64,000 nucleotides of DNA, from contig NZ_AZRW02000003.1 of assembly GCF_000512695.2 (NCBI RefSeq), positions 192,667 to 256,666 of the forward strand, given 5' to 3'. The notes under the pieces were generated by a model. The model worked only from the letters and a program-made list of their open reading frames with translations. It made no database searches and was not told the origin of the DNA. Shown here piece after piece: positions 43,888 through 52,815 of this stretch (positions are counted from its first letter, which is position 1; each line of letters begins with the position of its first letter). Source of the DNA: Pseudomonas sp. QTF5. Lineage in GTDB: Bacteria; Pseudomonadota; Gammaproteobacteria; Pseudomonadales; Pseudomonadaceae. A program made the position numbers and the translations under genes.

Positions 43888-44835
43888 TCAGCGGTCGCCG
43901 CTCTCCAGACTTCTGAGCAATTGACCCAAACCATCGGCAAAACAGGTCGGCTCCGTGCACCGAAAACGCTCGAGCAAACGCTGGTTATCGGCCCGGGAAT
44001 GGCGGATATCGCCGGAGCGCGGGGCTGCGTAATTCAACGCCAGAGGCCGACCCAGCAGCGTGCTCAATGTGGCCGCCAACTCGTTGATGCTGGTGGAGCG
44101 GTTGAAACCGACATTGACCGGTTCGCCGCTCGGCCCCGATTCTTTCACTGCCTGTACCAGCACCTTTACAAGGTCCTCCACGTAGACGAAATCCCGGGTC
44201 TGTTCGCCGTCCCCGTACACGGTGACGGGCAGGTGTTTCTGGGCTCTTTCGCTGAAGATACTGATGACCCCGGAGTAAGGCGATGAAGGGTCCTGGCGCG
44301 GTCCGTAAATGTTGAAGAAGCGCAGTATCACTGGCTCCAGACCATGCTGGCGGCGGTAAAAATCAAAGAAATGCTCACTGGCCAGTTTGTCCGCGGCATA
44401 GGGCGTCAACGGGGCTTTGGGCGTGTCTTCGGTGATGGCCGTGCCCTCGCCGTTGTTGCCATAGATGGCGGCGCTGGAGGCGAACACGACCCTTCTCAGG
44501 CCAGCCTGGCGCATGGCTTCGCAGATGTTCAGCGTCCCGATGAAGTTGCTTTGATGGGTGGCGACCGGGTCTTCGACCGAGGCTTGAACCGAGGCGACCG
44601 CGGCCAGATGCACCACCGCGCTGCAATCTTTCAGGGCACGCTCCACTGTCGGCGCGTCCGCGACATCCCCGACTATCAGGCTCAAATGCGCACGATCCAC
44701 CGGCAGATTCGCCAGTTTGCCGGTTGAAAGATCATCCAGTACCCGAACGCCATAGCCGTTTTCAAGCAAGGCCTCGACCAGGTGCGAACCAATGAAGCCC
44801 GCGCCACCCGTCACAAGAATTCGATCAGCAGACAT
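43888..44835 (-). CDS. NAD-dependent sugar-nucleotide epimerase/dehydratase
   Basis: This 315-residue extended SDR has VTGGAGFIGSHLVEALL and an active site with SSAAIYG plus PYAADK (Tyr-x3-Lys). FFNIYGPRQDPSSPYSGVIS is typical of UDP-glucose 4-epimerase-like enzymes. It probably supplies an activated sugar to the neighbouring GT2 synthase. It is the last gene of a five-gene operon, 7 bp after the HlyD-like gene. Confidence 0.88.
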   Translation of the reverse strand: MSADRILVTGGAGFIGSHLVEALLENGYGVRVLDDLSTGKLANLPVDRAHLSLIVGDVADAPTVERALKDCSAVVHLAAVASVQASVEDPVATHQSNFIGTLNICEAMRQAGLRRVVFASSAAIYGNNGEGTAITEDTPKAPLTPYAADKLASEHFFDFYRRQHGLEPVILRFFNIYGPRQDPSSPYSGVISIFSERAQKHLPVTVYGDGEQTRDFVYVEDLVKVLVQAVKESGPSGEPVNVGFNRSTSINELAATLSTLLGRPLALNYAAPRSGDIRHSRADNQRLLERFRCTEPTCFADGLGQLLRSLESGDR

Positions 44836-44842
44836 GGCAAAT

Positions 44843-45958
44843 TCACTCTGGAGTAGTGGTTGTAGGTCGATCCATCGCGACGAACTCCTCGACTTTTTCC
44901 ATCAACGCCCGGCCGGCACTGAACATCTCTTGCCAATCGGTGGGGAAGCGAACATTCAACGGCAGTTGATCGATTCGCCAGCGCGACGGCAGCGGGTCAT
45001 CAAACCGGGCGGCGACCTGCAAGCCCATCTCACTGGCGGCAAACGGGCCGCGCAGCACCGTCGGCGTGCGCCCGGCGCTGTCTACTGCCTGAACCACGTG
45101 AGCCGCCAGCCACTGGCCGTCCGGCATGCGCACGCGCAACGGCTGACCAATCGCGGCGTAACTGATGTTGAGCGGTTCCAGATAAATCCATAGCAACGGA
45201 TCCTCCAGCCGCTCCAGGCGCATCAACAGTGTGCCGGCGCCGACGTTTTCGCCCGGGGTCACCAACACCTCCGCTATCCGGCCGCTCTGCCCCGCCTTGA
45301 TCGACAACGCGGCGAGACGTGTCTTCAACCATTGCTGTTCGGCGTTCTGCTGAACGATCTCGCGCTCAAGCCCTGGGGGCGCCTGACGCGCCAGTTGCTC
45401 GCGGCGCTCGAAGGCCAACAAGTCCGCTCGAAACCCGTCGAGCTCCGACTGCGCTGCCAGCACCTCACCGCGAGCGGCCGCGCCGCGGTCAGCCAGATAC
45501 TCCAGTTCCACGATCTTTTGTTCCGCCCTGCCGATTCGGGTCTTGAGCAACTGACGCTCGCGGCCGCCCAATTGGGCAGTGCCTTTGCCTGTGCCCGTCG
45601 CCTTGGTCGGCATGGCGGCCAGTTGCGCCAGTCGGGCCCGCCATTCCGGGTTGTCCAGAGTGACCAGCATCTGATCGGCCTGGACTTGCTCACCGGCCTT
45701 TGCAAACAGCTGATCGACCCGGCCGGCGTCGCGCGCGCGCACCTCGTAAATCGGCAGGCGCAATTGCGCCGGTGCGTCGATCATCAGCATGTTGTACGCC
45801 AGCTTTCCACCGAGCCAGATCAAGGGGCTGGCAACCAGCAACAGAATCAAATACCAGCGTGCGCGAAAGGCCATGCGCTTGCTCGGTGCGTACAGCACGC
45901 TCAAGCCCTGTTCCTGGGTGGGGTTCAATTCTTTGCGACTATCGAAACGAATTTTCAT
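44843..45958 (-). CDS. HlyD-like membrane fusion protein of polysaccharide operon
   Basis: The 371-residue protein has one N-terminal membrane helix (WYLILLLVASPLIWLGG) and a split lipoyl-like domain (YEVRARDAGRVDQLFAKAGEQVQADQ; GQSGRIAEVLVTPGENVGAG) around a helical hairpin. A C-terminal beta region follows. It resembles the periplasmic part of Alg44 but lacks a PilZ domain. With the GT2 synthase it may form a polymer export path across the periplasm (inference). It starts 6 bp past the end of the upstream gene. Confidence 0.82.
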   Translation of the reverse strand: MKIRFDSRKELNPTQEQGLSVLYAPSKRMAFRARWYLILLLVASPLIWLGGKLAYNMLMIDAPAQLRLPIYEVRARDAGRVDQLFAKAGEQVQADQMLVTLDNPEWRARLAQLAAMPTKATGTGKGTAQLGGRERQLLKTRIGRAEQKIVELEYLADRGAAARGEVLAAQSELDGFRADLLAFERREQLARQAPPGLEREIVQQNAEQQWLKTRLAALSIKAGQSGRIAEVLVTPGENVGAGTLLMRLERLEDPLLWIYLEPLNISYAAIGQPLRVRMPDGQWLAAHVVQAVDSAGRTPTVLRGPFAASEMGLQVAARFDDPLPSRWRIDQLPLNVRFPTDWQEMFSAGRALMEKVEEFVAMDRPTTTTPE

Positions 45959-45964
45959 GACGGC

Positions 45965-46927
45965 TCACCGTTTGGGGAAGTCTCGCCAGGCCTGCCAGTC
46001 GATACCGGCAACCCCCCGTGGTTGCAATTGTTCGCGCCAGGCGCTGGCCTGATGTTTCAACTGTTCAGTCGATGCGCCAGCCCAGCTTTCCGTGGCTGGC
46101 AATTCGGGCTCTGTGCTTTGGGCCAAACGAAACTGCAGCGCCGGCCAGCGCTGGGCGATCTGCTCCGTCATGCGTGCGCTGTTTTTCGGGTTGCGGGTGT
46201 AGATCATCAGGCTGACCTGACGCACACCGGCGTCGGGAAGCGCACACGGCACACAGGTTTGCCCAGGCTTCGGTTCAGCGAACCAGCGATGATGGCTGGA
46301 TATTTCCACCGGCCATGGGCTCTCGCTGGACGCCATGCGCAAGGTATCGAGCCAGTTTTTCAGGCGCTGATCCGGGACTGGCATGCCCAGTTGTTCGACC
46401 TCGAGGTCCAGATGCAGGCTGCTGAATGCAAGCCCCTTCAACTTCTTCAATAAATCGCTGAGCTGGTGGCGGTCCGTCGGTTCGATCCAGCTCGAATCGC
46501 CGAGTAACAGACTCACTTGCAGATCTTCTCGGGCCGCGTCCTGAAGCAGTTGCTCCAGCCGTCGACGGGTGGTGACCAGGTCATTGACCTGTGCGCCCTT
46601 GAGGCCGAGGTAAATCTTGTCCATCCCGGCCTTGCGCAACGCCTGTAGCTCCGCCTCACGCCGATCAGGATCGAGCAACGCTTCGCTGTCCCAGACATAA
46701 CTGGCCTGGGACCATTTGCCTGAGCTCGTCCCCGCCCCTGCCCCTGCCTTCGGCGCTGCCGCTGATGTGGACGCCAGCAAGAAGCGCGGTTGCCGCAGGT
46801 CGGCTTCGTCGGCGCGAAACATGGGATCCGATTGCTGCTTGTCGATCAAATCCTGAAGGACCAGCGGTTGTGCGACGAGCGCCGCAGGGGGCAGCGACAG
46901 CGTCAAGGCTAGAAGTACCGATCGCAT
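45965..46927 (-). CDS. exported protein of unknown function in the polysaccharide operon
   Basis: The 320-residue product starts at the ATG at 46927 with a signal peptide (MRSVLLALTLSLPPAALVA). The mature protein has a low-complexity Ala/Gly stretch (near residue 60) and a region resembling a TIM-barrel (YLGLKGAQVNDLVTTRRRLE, HLDLEVEQLG, VSLMIYTRNP). A CVPC motif near 245 could hold a disulfide or metal. It might bind or hydrolyse the polymer. No family is recognised. The start is one base past the GT2 stop. Confidence 0.75.
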   Translation of the reverse strand: MRSVLLALTLSLPPAALVAQPLVLQDLIDKQQSDPMFRADEADLRQPRFLLASTSAAAPKAGAGAGTSSGKWSQASYVWDSEALLDPDRREAELQALRKAGMDKIYLGLKGAQVNDLVTTRRRLEQLLQDAAREDLQVSLLLGDSSWIEPTDRHQLSDLLKKLKGLAFSSLHLDLEVEQLGMPVPDQRLKNWLDTLRMASSESPWPVEISSHHRWFAEPKPGQTCVPCALPDAGVRQVSLMIYTRNPKNSARMTEQIAQRWPALQFRLAQSTEPELPATESWAGASTEQLKHQASAWREQLQPRGVAGIDWQAWRDFPKR

Positions 46928-46928
46928 A

Positions 46929-48260
46929 TCAAAACCTCGTGGCTCGTTTAAGAACCCACCACGGCGCCATCGAGGTTTCTTCATGGCCACGACGAAACAT
47001 CTCGTTGAGCATGGCCACTGCGCTCCAGCACCGCATGAGTAGCATGAACAGAGGGAAGACAGGCACCAACAACCCCAGGGTCACGTCCTGTCGAGGTCGG
47101 TCGGACACCATCGACAACATGGCGCCGAACATCAGCATGGTGATCAACAGGTACAGCAGGTAGATCAGCGCAAACAGAAACAACAACGTCTTGCCCGGCA
47201 GAATGAATAAGGCCAGCAAGGTGTAGATGAAGATGATGAACGGCAGCACCAACTGAAAAAAGAAGCCACTGACCAGGATCATCAGGAAGGTTCGCCAGCC
47301 CAGTAAATCCGGGTTGATGTTGTGGTTGTGCTTTCTGACGTACAGAAAAAACAGATCGCCGTCCCAGCGCAAACGCTGCATCAGAAACTGACTGAGGGTT
47401 GCCGGTGCATCGGTGTGCCCTATAGCTTCCGGCTCGAACGGAATCCTCAAATCTCCATGTCGTTTGAAGTAGCTTTTGATGCGCAGCGTCAGGTCCAGAT
47501 CTTCCGCGGTGTGGGTGTTCCAGCCGCCGATTTTCACCAGGAAACTGCGACGGAAAGCGCCAAAGGCACCCGAGACGTTATTCACCAGGTTCCATTCAGC
47601 CAGACCGATTTTCGACATATGAATCGACAACACGTATTCCAGCGCCTGCATCGCTGTGACCCAGGAGCCCCAGACATTGCGCACCCGCAGGCTGCCGGCG
47701 ACCGCAGGCACCGAAGGGTCTTCGAAATTGCGCACGATGGCGCTGACCATGTTGTTGTCGAAGGACGTATCGCCGTCGAGCGCCATGACGATTTCACCGC
47801 TGGCGTGGGACAGGCCGGCGTTCAATGACGACACCCGTCCGCCCCTTTGCCATTTGGCGATCGGGCGTAAATGGCGCCTGGGGTATAACAGCGGGTCCAC
47901 ATTAAAACGGCGAACGGCGCTGAGCGTCGGGTGATTCACTGTGGCTCCGTCCACTACCGGAATCATCTCGATGTGACCGGGGTACGTCTGCTCGCACAGG
48001 CTCAACAGCGTGGTCTGGACATCCATCCCTTCGCTGTAGCAGGTGATGATGCAAGAGACTTTGGGCCGATAGAGACTGGTCTTCGGCACGCTGGTGCGCC
48101 GACGGGCAAACCAGCGCAATACGCCGAGCAGCACCATGATCGTCAGCGGCAATTCAAACACCAGAAACAACGGAAAGAGCATGTAGAACAACCGGCTCAA
48201 ACCGTCCGTCCCCATGATTGCACTGAGCATGCTGTAGAGTTGCTCCATCAACGGGCTCAT
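46929..48260 (-). CDS. family 2 processive glycosyltransferase (polysaccharide synthase)
   Basis: The 443-residue membrane protein has one N-terminal and about four C-terminal helices around a cytoplasmic GT2 domain. Catalytic residues are Asp104 (VVDGA), DGD at 162-164, AED at 252-254 and QRLRW at 295-299, as in cellulose and Alg8-like synthases. It should polymerise a nucleotide sugar and move the chain across the inner membrane. It lies between the TackOD1 protein (3-bp gap) and the periplasmic protein (1-bp gap). Confidence 0.9.
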   Translation of the reverse strand: MSPLMEQLYSMLSAIMGTDGLSRLFYMLFPLFLVFELPLTIMVLLGVLRWFARRRTSVPKTSLYRPKVSCIITCYSEGMDVQTTLLSLCEQTYPGHIEMIPVVDGATVNHPTLSAVRRFNVDPLLYPRRHLRPIAKWQRGGRVSSLNAGLSHASGEIVMALDGDTSFDNNMVSAIVRNFEDPSVPAVAGSLRVRNVWGSWVTAMQALEYVLSIHMSKIGLAEWNLVNNVSGAFGAFRRSFLVKIGGWNTHTAEDLDLTLRIKSYFKRHGDLRIPFEPEAIGHTDAPATLSQFLMQRLRWDGDLFFLYVRKHNHNINPDLLGWRTFLMILVSGFFFQLVLPFIIFIYTLLALFILPGKTLLFLFALIYLLYLLITMLMFGAMLSMVSDRPRQDVTLGLLVPVFPLFMLLMRCWSAVAMLNEMFRRGHEETSMAPWWVLKRATRF

Positions 48261-48263
48261 GGC

Positions 48264-49652
48264 TTAAATCAACTCACTGGCAAGACGGGCCAGCAGCAGC
48301 TCACCGTCTTCTTTTTCGAGCAAATCCCCGGGGGCCGTGAAACTGACGACGCGCAGGGAAATGTCACTGACCTCCGGAGCGGAAAACAACTCGGCGACCC
48401 GGCCCAAACGCTGGGTGACAAACTCCAGCCCTTTGCCATCCGTGTGCGGCAGCATGATCCAGAAGAACTCTTCGGTGCTTCGCGAGCAGCGATCGGTTTC
48501 CCTGACGGATTCTTTCAGCCGATCCGTCAGGCTATCGATGAAGGCATGCCCGCGGTGCTCGCCAAGACGCGCCAGCGTACCGGCCAGATTGACGAAGCGC
48601 AGGCCGATCAGTGAGAACGCCGGCTGCTGGTAACGACGCACCACCTGCAGCTGCCAGGTCAAAAGCTCATAGAAATCCTTGCCGCCCAATAAATTGAGGC
48701 GGCCGAAATGGTTGATCGATCGATCGTTGAAGTCCTGGCGACAACGGAAGCGCCCCGCTTCCGCCAAACGAAAGTCTCGAACTTCACGTATGCGTAACTT
48801 GTCGGGCGCGTGTGACAAGCCGCAATCCAGGCAGCGCGCCTGCACATCGGCGTCGACAAAAAACGCCTGGCATGAGCGGCAGCGGTAGTTTTCCAATGGG
48901 CGGTCGTAGTCACTGCCGATGTGCCGCAAACGGTTCAGGCAGTTGGGGCACAGCAACAGGCCATCCTTGAGAAACGACTCCTGATGACCCACGTGACCAC
49001 AGGTGAAGCAGTGCAATGAAGGTTGCCGGGAAATGTCCATCGCCTGACATTCGGCGCACACATCAATGTAATTGAGGCGCCCCGAACCACAGTCCGAACA
49101 CAGACGTACCCGATCGACCAGCACGCCCTCTTCCAGCCAGTCGTGCTGCACCATCAGACTGAGCCAGACAAACGGGTTGACCTGCTCGGCATCCGCCAGT
49201 GCTTCAAGCAGCGGATAGCGATAATGCTGGGGGACTTCGGGGTCGCGCAGGGCAAACACATGGGCGTCGGCACGCAACCACAGCCAAGACAGCACCCGAC
49301 TTTCAAACCGCTCGGGCGCAGAACCCTGCCGGAACAGGTTGAAGCGTTCTCGCCAAATCTCCCACAACATTTTTATTTCGCTTGTTTCGGCAGGGCATGC
49401 GCCATCGCCCAGCGCTTCACACCAGCTGTCCTGGTCTCGACAGCAATAAACGAGCTGGTAGCGATACGCTGGAGTCGAGCGCAATTTGCGCAACACTCGC
49501 CCGGCATAAGCCGCTGGCATATCAAGCAATAGAACATCGAATATGGGTGCAGCCAACAAACTGCTTAGATCCGAAAAGTGTTCAATCTCCGGAATATTAG
49601 AACTGGAAACCTTATGACCGAAAACTGCAATACGAGGATTTGGAGTCGACAT
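48264..49652 (-). CDS. TackOD1-type zinc-ribbon protein with degenerate GGDEF domain
   Basis: The 462-residue cytoplasmic protein has an N-terminal receiver-like region (to about 170) and a cysteine-rich module with six CxxC pairs (Cys 185/188, 199/202, 215/218, 235/238, 258/261, 274/277) around LRHIGSDYDRP. That pattern matches the TackOD1 metal-binding domain. From about 318 it resembles a GGDEF domain, but the active loop reads RSTEEFF instead of GGDEF, so cyclase activity is unlikely. It may sense c-di-GMP or another signal and control the downstream synthase. It is the first gene of the operon, with the AT-rich region upstream. Confidence 0.75.
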   Translation of the reverse strand: MSTPNPRIAVFGHKVSSSNIPEIEHFSDLSSLLAAPIFDVLLLDMPAAYAGRVLRKLRSTPAYRYQLVYCCRDQDSWCEALGDGACPAETSEIKMLWEIWRERFNLFRQGSAPERFESRVLSWLWLRADAHVFALRDPEVPQHYRYPLLEALADAEQVNPFVWLSLMVQHDWLEEGVLVDRVRLCSDCGSGRLNYIDVCAECQAMDISRQPSLHCFTCGHVGHQESFLKDGLLLCPNCLNRLRHIGSDYDRPLENYRCRSCQAFFVDADVQARCLDCGLSHAPDKLRIREVRDFRLAEAGRFRCRQDFNDRSINHFGRLNLLGGKDFYELLTWQLQVVRRYQQPAFSLIGLRFVNLAGTLARLGEHRGHAFIDSLTDRLKESVRETDRCSRSTEEFFWIMLPHTDGKGLEFVTQRLGRVAELFSAPEVSDISLRVVSFTAPGDLLEKEDGELLLARLASELI

Positions 49653-50102
49653 GATGCACTCCCCCTAAGAAGCAACCAAGTGTGATCCAACACAAGATTA
49701 CCAACACTAGCACCCCGTCAGAAAAATGCCCGACTAATTATAGAGTTATTTTTTGACACCGCCATCGCCAAAATATTGCCACCCAACATAATGACTCGCA
49801 ATTATTAATACCATTAAACACTAAGCAAATAACCAAAATAAAATTATTTAAATTCAATAGCTTATTCCTAAATTACGACAGATAAAAAACTGATTTGTAT
49901 GAATATACAGCGCAATTCAACTGCGCCTTAATGCGTCTTGTTATCAGATAAAAACACCTGACAAATTGCAGGCACACTGCAATGACAGTGATACTATTCA
50001 AGATCAAATAAGTTCAACGCTATTCGTCGGCAAAACAACTACTGCACGTACACTCCAAGTGTTACATCAACTTTACATTAGCGGCTTATCGACATCATTC
50101 AA
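49653..50102. promoter_or_regulatory. AT-rich upstream region of the polysaccharide operon
   Basis: About 450 bp is markedly A+T-rich against a G+C-rich genome, with runs such as AAAATAAAATTATTTAAATT near 49838-49857. No convincing gene is present. An H-NS/MvaT-type silenced promoter region is a reasonable expectation for this composition. Small dyads such as CCTG...CAGG around 49957-49972 are visible. Confidence 0.5.
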
Positions 50103-50357
50103 TTAAAACACTCTATAAATTTCATGAATTTTTTTGAGGGCATTTAATTGAGCGTTTCGATGAAACAACCGTCGCCGGAACCAGACAACCAATGACGTGA
50201 AGAACGCACCTGCCACTGCCAGCGCCGTGTCGACCTGAGAGTCCCATGGGTCATTTTGTGCAGCGACAAAAGCCTTCGCCGTGTCTTTTCCCAGGTACTG
50301 CCCACCTCTCCATTCCACGATTTCATAGAACGCCGAGGTCGTAGGACACCAGCGCAC
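50103..50357 (-). pseudogene. C-terminal remnant of a YjdF/DUF2238 membrane protein
   Basis: The 84-codon frame encodes SAFYEIVEW, then AAQNDPWDSQVDTALAVAG and a last helix ending WFRRRLFHRN, matching the C-terminal part of DUF2238 (YjdF-like) inner-membrane proteins. The N-terminal helices are absent, and no start precedes it in a suitable place. It is probably a truncated, non-functional gene. Confidence 0.65.
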
Positions 50358-50392
50358 GGGTGTAGTACGACCCGGACTTGCGCCGCAAAGGC

Positions 50393-51025
50393 TTATTCAG
50401 GCCGGCGCACTGCCCTCACCTTCCCGCTGTTGCCGCCGCCACAGAAAAACCGGTCGTGGCCATCGAACTCAAGTCCCGAGACCCCGACGCCAGCCGGCAT
50501 CCGGACGCTCTCCAAAACTTCGCCCGTGTCCGGATCGACTCGCCGCAACTCGCTCTCGTCACCTTCCCACGTGCCGTGCCACAGATCACCCTCAACCCAG
50601 GTCACCCCGGTGACAAAGCGGTTGGACTCAAGGGTGCGCAGCACTGCCCCGGTCTGGGGGTCGACCTGATGAATTTTGCGCTCGCGATATTCACCGACCC
50701 AGAGCGTCCCTTCGGCCCATGCCAGCCCCGAGTCGCCACCGCCGCCGGGCGCGGGGATGGTGGAGAGCACACGCCCGGTCTGTGGGTCGATTTTCTGGAT
50801 GCGATCCTCGGCGATCTGAAACAGGTGCTGGCCGTCGAAGGCTGTGCCGGCATGGGCGGCGACATCGATCGAGCGCAGCGTCTTGCCGCTCGCCGGATCG
50901 AGAGCGTTGAGTTTGGCGCCGGAGGCAAACCAGACCTGCTGGCCGTCATGGGTGACGCCGTGCACGCTGTCGACGCCTGGAAAGGGTCCGTATTCGCGGA
51001 TGATTTCGGCCGTTGAATGTTTCAT
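50393..51025 (-). CDS. glutamine cyclotransferase/Vgb-like beta-propeller protein
   Basis: The 210-residue protein has about five repeats of the type LDPASGKTLRSIDV, KIDPQTGRVLSTIP, QVDPQTGAVLRTLE and RVDPDTGEVLESVR, indicating a partial or compact beta-propeller. There is no signal peptide. The ATG at 51025 has a GAGGAGC site. It follows an HTH protein gene by 37 bp and is probably co-transcribed. It may be a ligand-binding sensor or lyase. Confidence 0.78.
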   Translation of the reverse strand: MKHSTAEIIREYGPFPGVDSVHGVTHDGQQVWFASGAKLNALDPASGKTLRSIDVAAHAGTAFDGQHLFQIAEDRIQKIDPQTGRVLSTIPAPGGGGDSGLAWAEGTLWVGEYRERKIHQVDPQTGAVLRTLESNRFVTGVTWVEGDLWHGTWEGDESELRRVDPDTGEVLESVRMPAGVGVSGLEFDGHDRFFCGGGNSGKVRAVRRPE

Positions 51026-51062
51026 GTCTTGCTCCTCGTTCACTAGGGTGGTGAAGTCGATG

Positions 51063-52283
51063 CTAGTCAGCCGGCAGCAATCCCGTGAGTAACAATACCG
51101 TCGCGAATCCCGGAACCTGCGGGGTCATCCAGCGACGTGCCCGGCCATGACCGAATGACTGCACTTTGCCGGCAGTCACCAGTGTGTCGAGGGCTCGTTG
51201 CACGGTGCGCTGACTGGCACCAAGCGCCAACGCCAAGGCCGAACTCGACCACGACTCGCCGTCAGCGAGGAAGGCGAGCAGCGTCGCATGCGGCTCTTCG
51301 ACAGGCCGCGCCAGCACCACGACGTCACGCGCAACGTGCGGCACCAGCGCAAACCCTCGCGAGGTTGCGACTACATCGGCGATCAGGTGCAGCGCCCCGC
51401 GCAACCGCCCGAGTTCGACGCGCAACCGCGCGCGATGGGAGTCATCCGCGACTTTCATCCGAAAGGCTCGCGCAATCAGTGTCTCCCTCGGCACGTCGGC
51501 GGGCCACGCTTCGCCCAGCGCCCGGGCGAGCGCGAACAACACCGGACGCCGGGCGAGTGAAACCGCCGAGCCAGCGTCGCGCACGACATACCGGCACGCG
51601 TCCACGACCAGCATGGGGGATGCCAATAACGCTTCAATTTCATCGAGCAGCAGCGGCCGTTCCTGGCCACCGACAATCAGCCGCGCCGCCGGTGTGTCGA
51701 GGATGCGGGAAGCGCTTTCGATCTCTGCCGTCAACGCGGGGATACCGGCGCGTTGTGCGGCCCGCTCGGCACGTTCAAGTGCAGCGCGCGCCCTCTTTGT
51801 TTGCAGGCGGCGCATCGCGGTCCCCGCCACGACCAGTTCGTAGATCGCCCTCGATGCGGGAGGTAACGGCGTCGGATCGAGTTCGGCGAGCCGGTGTTCG
51901 GCCTCGTCGAGGTGCCCGATCAGCAGCAAGCGGCGGATCTCGAGGTACCGCGCATGGGCGGCGTTGACCCAATCGCCGTGCGCCTGAAGCGTCGCCCGAG
52001 CGGCATCGAGTGCCTTGGTCGGCCAAGTCAGATCCCGCGAGGCGAGCGCGATCTCGGCCTCGGCGAGGACACATCGCGCGCGGGCCAGAGCCTCCTTCGG
52101 CCCGAAGGCACGTGCGGCACTGCGTACCAGTGCCTTCGCGCGCACAAGGTCGCCCAACTGCGCCATCGCGATGCCGCGAAGCGCGAGGGCTGGCGCATCG
52201 TCGCGCAAGGCGATGCGGTTCAGCGCGCCGAGGGGATCACCCGCCGCGAGCGCACGGGCCGCCGCCGTGATCAGCGAATCCAT
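51063..52283 (-). CDS. TPR-like helical protein with C-terminal HTH domain
   Basis: The 406-residue protein is alanine-rich with helical repeats (RALAAGDPLGALNRIALRDDAP, LALRGIAMAQLGDLVRAKALV) resembling TPRs to about residue 170. A region of unknown fold follows, and a winged HTH lies near the C-terminus (SSSALALALGASQRTVQRALDTLVTAGKV). It is probably a transcription regulator for itself and the propeller gene downstream. The ATG at 52283 is favoured over one 27 bp upstream. Its G+C-rich, alanine-heavy coding is slightly unlike its neighbours. Confidence 0.75.
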   Translation of the reverse strand: MDSLITAAARALAAGDPLGALNRIALRDDAPALALRGIAMAQLGDLVRAKALVRSAARAFGPKEALARARCVLAEAEIALASRDLTWPTKALDAARATLQAHGDWVNAAHARYLEIRRLLLIGHLDEAEHRLAELDPTPLPPASRAIYELVVAGTAMRRLQTKRARAALERAERAAQRAGIPALTAEIESASRILDTPAARLIVGGQERPLLLDEIEALLASPMLVVDACRYVVRDAGSAVSLARRPVLFALARALGEAWPADVPRETLIARAFRMKVADDSHRARLRVELGRLRGALHLIADVVATSRGFALVPHVARDVVVLARPVEEPHATLLAFLADGESWSSSALALALGASQRTVQRALDTLVTAGKVQSFGHGRARRWMTPQVPGFATVLLLTGLLPAD

Positions 52284-52366
52284 CTGAAGCGCGCCACCTG
52301 CCACCCCCACCGTCCGATGCCCGCTGATCAGTCTATCTCACGACCGCTTAGCCGCACGCCGATCCG

Positions 52367-52726
52367 CTATGGGGAGCTGCTTACTTGATTGTAGGAGCTT
52401 GCGTTCGAAACGTGCGTCGCGGTTGAGCAATGCCTCAGTAATCGACCCAGACGCTCAAGCCCTTCGCGTGGAGCAATAACAATGAGCTGAGAGAGCGCTG
52501 CCACGATCGCCTGATCCGCTTGAGCAGAGGTAAACAACCGAAACTGCGCATCCGGCAAATCCGGCAACCCTTGCTCCGCACCCAGAGCCGCCAGTCCCTG
52601 CCCCAATTGACTGACCGTCATCGGCGCCACCGCGAAACCAGCCAACGCCGCCGCCCGCAATCCCGCGATGCTGGCGCAGGACATCGCCGTACGTTGGGCG
52701 ATCCCCGCCTGAGCCAGCCGCCTCAC
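52367..52726 (-). pseudogene. C-terminal fragment of a LysR regulator
   Basis: The frame encodes SIAGLRAAALAGFAVAPMTV and LPDAQFRLFTSAQADQAIVA, which is the end of a LysR effector domain. The HTH and first half are missing, and the 5' end runs into the RidA promoter region. A deleted divergent regulator is the simplest explanation. Confidence 0.65.
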
Positions 52727-52815
52727 TCGTTAGCTGACGCTTGAAGTGCTCTCGCGTTGTAAACTGACAGCCGGCCCATACACCGCCCTTCACCACCTCA
52801 AGCAAGAGATCCCCC

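Noticed and set aside
48264..49652. Active diguanylate cyclase
   Set aside because: The signature loop is RSTEEFF rather than GGDEF, so catalytic activity is unlikely.
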